64,000 nt of DNA from Pseudo-nitzschia pungens (Eukaryota > Bacillariophyta > Bacillariophyceae > Bacillariales > Bacillariaceae). Made by a program: the position numbers and the translations under genes. Below are positions 61,900 through 64,000 of the stretch, piece after piece. The notes under the pieces were generated by a model. It ran no database searches. It saw only the letters and a program-made list of their open reading frames with translations, and was not told where the DNA came from. Each line of letters starts with the position of its first letter. Position 1 is the first letter of the stretch. Location: NCBI GenBank assembly GCA_037355855.1, contig CM074759.1:4154001-4218000 (forward strand). Direction: 5' to 3'.

Positions 61900-62430
61900 G
61901 TTACGATGCTATGGACCATCTATGGACCTGCTATGACGTGCTCTAACACGAGGGGACTTGGCCTGTTATGGCATTCCCTGCTAGCATGAACCTGCTACGA
62001 TGTGGACTCGGCCTGTTATGGCATCCCCTACTAGCATGGACCTGCTACAATGTGGACTCAGCCTGTTCAAAGAATAGCGTATCATGACAACACACTGGAT
62101 TGCAGGAAGCAATGCCAACACCGTGCTGGATCCAAGGATGCTAGCGCTCCTGTGGATGGTGTCGCAGCAAGTGAGGCAAGCATCCACCGCATCAGACAGC
62201 GGGGACAGATTTGCCTGATCCTGTCTTCACGGTGTATGCTGACGCTATTGTTACAGTGCTGATACCTGTGGGGACTCGGCCTGTTATGGCGTTCCCTGCT
62301 ATGGACATGGGACCTGTGGGAACTTGGCCTGTTATGGCATTCCCTGTTATGGACCTGCTACGACGTGCTCTGTTACAAGGGGACTTGGCCTGTTATGGCA
62401 TTCCCTGCTATACAATTTTCGCGAAGCGCA
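61900..62430. repeat. degenerate repeats of about 50-60 bp
   Basis: Many imperfect copies of GGACTYGGCCTGTTATGGCR followed by TTCCCTGCTA and GACCTGCTAC-type words. In addition a larger block (about 61850-61930 and 62190-62260; GCGGGGACAGATT to GACGCTA) is duplicated. No gene function is visible. Confidence 0.75.
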
Positions 62431-62674
62431 TTTTGTCCGACGTTCCGATGTTCCAGTACTAAAAATACATAGATTTCTACATACATTTGCCATGCGATAT
62501 CTTGCTACCTTCTACACCCCCAATCACAATACCAGGACCTACATGTATTAACCAAGACCTACGCTCTTCGTTTCTGCTATCAGTTCAGTTGTTTGCTGCT
62601 TTGTTCAGTTGCTTTGGTTGCCTTCACCATGGTCGTCATATCGTTTAGTTGCGGCAGAAGAAAAAATTGACATA
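62431..62674. other. short spacer
   Basis: No gene or repeat recognised. Confidence 0.3.
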
Positions 62675-62835
62675 TGATACCATACCCTGAGTCTAGTAGT
62701 GATTAGAATAGTAGTGATATGCAAATTGTGAGCTCTACGGGTGAGTCTATTGCTATTGCTTTCCAGCAGTCTCCTACAATTGGCAATAAGGAGACCCGCT
62801 GATCTTTCATTTCCAATCCTGAGTGCAACCTGCCG
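62675..62835 (-). repeat. diverged LTR related to that of element A
   Basis: Matches the element A LTR over most of its length: TGATACCATACCCTGAGTCT against the TGCCATACCCCGGGTCT start, then AGTAGTGATATGCAAATTGT and GAGCTCTA in the same order. The right end is unclear. It may be a solo or truncated LTR of a sister family. Confidence 0.65.
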
Positions 62836-62852
62836 CCATTGCTGAATTGGGT

Positions 62853-62899
62853 GTCAAAGTGATCCTGGGTGTCACTGTGACACCCAGGGTCACTTTGAC
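62853..62899. repeat. 22-bp-arm hairpin
   Basis: Arms 62853-62874 and 62878-62899 match except for one base, with a 3-nt loop. It begins GTCAAAGTGATCCTGGG. Confidence 0.9.
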
Positions 62900-63040
62900 T
62901 CCTGATAGTGTCATCAAGTGTCAAGTGTCAAACATTTTGACAGTTGCAAGATAGGTTGGCAGTGAGTTGGCAGCTTGTTCATTGCTTGCAATTGGGTGTT
63001 TTCTCAAAACTGAAGTAGTTACAGTCCCTTGCATTGTCAT

Positions 63041-63699
63041 TCAGTGGAAGGAACCTATCAGCAAAATCCCATTGTAGTGACTGAGCAGATAGACTATAAT
63101 TCTTCTTGAATCCTGGATCAATACAGACCCTTCCTCCATGGGAACACTGTTAGTGAATGGCTTTCCATCATTGCCCCTATGCATCTTGCCATGCCAATCA
63201 AACTCATAGGTTGTACAGACTCCCTTGAAGACAGGAATATCAAAGAGCTCTACATAGTTGTACTTCTTTAGAGGGTGTACGAAGCCTTGCATCAACCTCT
63301 GGTACAGTTGGAGCCCTACTAGTAGTAGCAATCCTAAACAATGGATTTGCTGATTCAGGGACCACCATGTCTTCTGGGTCAAGGAGTCTCCAGTACATGG
63401 TATCAGGGAACCAATGCATCATGTTCTTGTTGTTTTTGTTGTTCTTTGCTACTGCACAGGGGTGTCCACTTTAAGGCCTACTTGCCCTTGCTTCCTCCAA
63501 AGAATTGCATAAAGAAAGGACCTTTTGCCCCATCACTGTCATATCCATCTTGGAATTCAATAGATCTCTTCCCAAGCCTGCTGAGGTCCTGGAGCCTTGG
63601 GCTATTACAAATATTGCTTTCAGTGATCACTGAGGGCTGTTTTGATTGCTCAGAGGCTGCTGGAGTGCAATCCTCCTCATTCACACCATTTTGTCGCAT
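63041..63699 (-). pseudogene. unrecognised minus-strand gene with frameshifts
   Basis: Coding-like sequence starts at ATG 63699 (Gln/Ser/Glu-rich, then DGYDSDGAKGPFFMQFFGG), meets TAG, and continues in phase (ALKWTPLCSSKEQQKQQ). It then changes frame near DALVP (WRLLDPEDMVVPESANP) and again near 63270 (YVELFDIPVFKGVCTTYEFDWHGK). The end is at 63041. At least two shifts and one stop make it broken. I recognise no family; the diverged LTR just to its left suggests it could belong to a retroelement. Confidence 0.45.
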
Positions 63700-64000
63700 G
63701 ATAGTACTACTAGTACAGCATGGAATCAGAAGATCAGGTCGTATCTCCTCAGTTTTCTGCTTTTTGCCAAATTGACCTGCAAATGGCTCAGATTGCAGCC
63801 CTTGAATAGAAGGAGAGGATGGTGTCCCTAGATCTGTGATCAGTGGTCAGGAAGTGCCTTCTGGTTTAAATTGATTCCCATGGTGATGGGAATATTTGAG
63901 TTTTCACAGCTGTTGCCAAAAAATGGACTAGCAAGCTGCTGCCAGTGCTCACAGTACAACCAATATTGGGAGTAGCATGGACCCCTGACAAATCATGTTC
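63700..64000. other. window edge
   Basis: Nothing recognised up to the window end; this may be the upstream region of the broken gene. Confidence 0.3.

Noticed and set aside
60186..61989. Genes in the 60-62 kb region
   Set aside because: Open frames overlap on both strands, lack motifs, and sit amid short repeats.

Overview
This looks like nuclear DNA of a photosynthetic stramenopile, most probably a diatom. The reasons are: short GT-AG introns (79-93 bp), long AT-rich intergenic DNA, a protein with a diatom-style plastid pre-sequence (signal peptide followed at once by Phe), and gag proteins with a zinc-knuckle variant that I associate with diatom Ty3/gypsy elements. I cannot name the species.

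Left part (1-9.2 kb): an intergenic stretch with a mariner-like MITE (1404-1997), a two-exon gene for a long disordered protein (3721-6549), and a plastid-type CNNM/CorC transporter gene (6786-9155, minus).

Accessory part (9.3-24.7 kb): minisatellites, small MITEs and decaying genes. It holds a broken DDE transposase (10890-12393), three members of an unrecognised family sharing a GW(D/T)P box (12571-13386, 13928-14683, 19588-20255), a broken gene with six WH2-like repeats (15697-18427), and an unrecognised spliced minus-strand gene (21106-23104). Both of the last two were hit inside an exon by copies of one MITE (16915-17447 and 21805-22343), each with a CAG duplication.

Mobile part (25.4-59.2 kb): a nest of elements. 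Host element E (Ty3-like, minus) was hit by B1 (25697-34457, plus) and apparently by C (36143-53959, minus). B1 was hit by A (28147-33944, minus), an intact-looking Ty3/gypsy element with 190-bp LTRs that look identical. C was hit by B2 (36722-39751) and by a tandem pair of Crypton-like tyrosine-recombinase (YR) elements, D1 and D2 (42079-51469). Taking out B1, B2 and D with one target copy rejoins the host reading frames, which supports the order of events. B1 and B2 carry only gag, so they are probably moved in trans by relatives of C. A, C and E all keep gag and pol in one frame, parted by a single stop codon.

Next is the feature I find most unusual (55007-59239): an intact 794-codon tyrosine recombinase gene inside split direct repeats ordered A1-gene-B1A2-B2. 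That is the architecture of Ngaro/PAT retroelements, but no reverse transcriptase is present.

The right end (59.2-64 kb) holds short repeats, a diverged LTR related to that of A, and a broken minus-strand gene. No rRNA gene, convincing tRNA gene or CRISPR array was seen.
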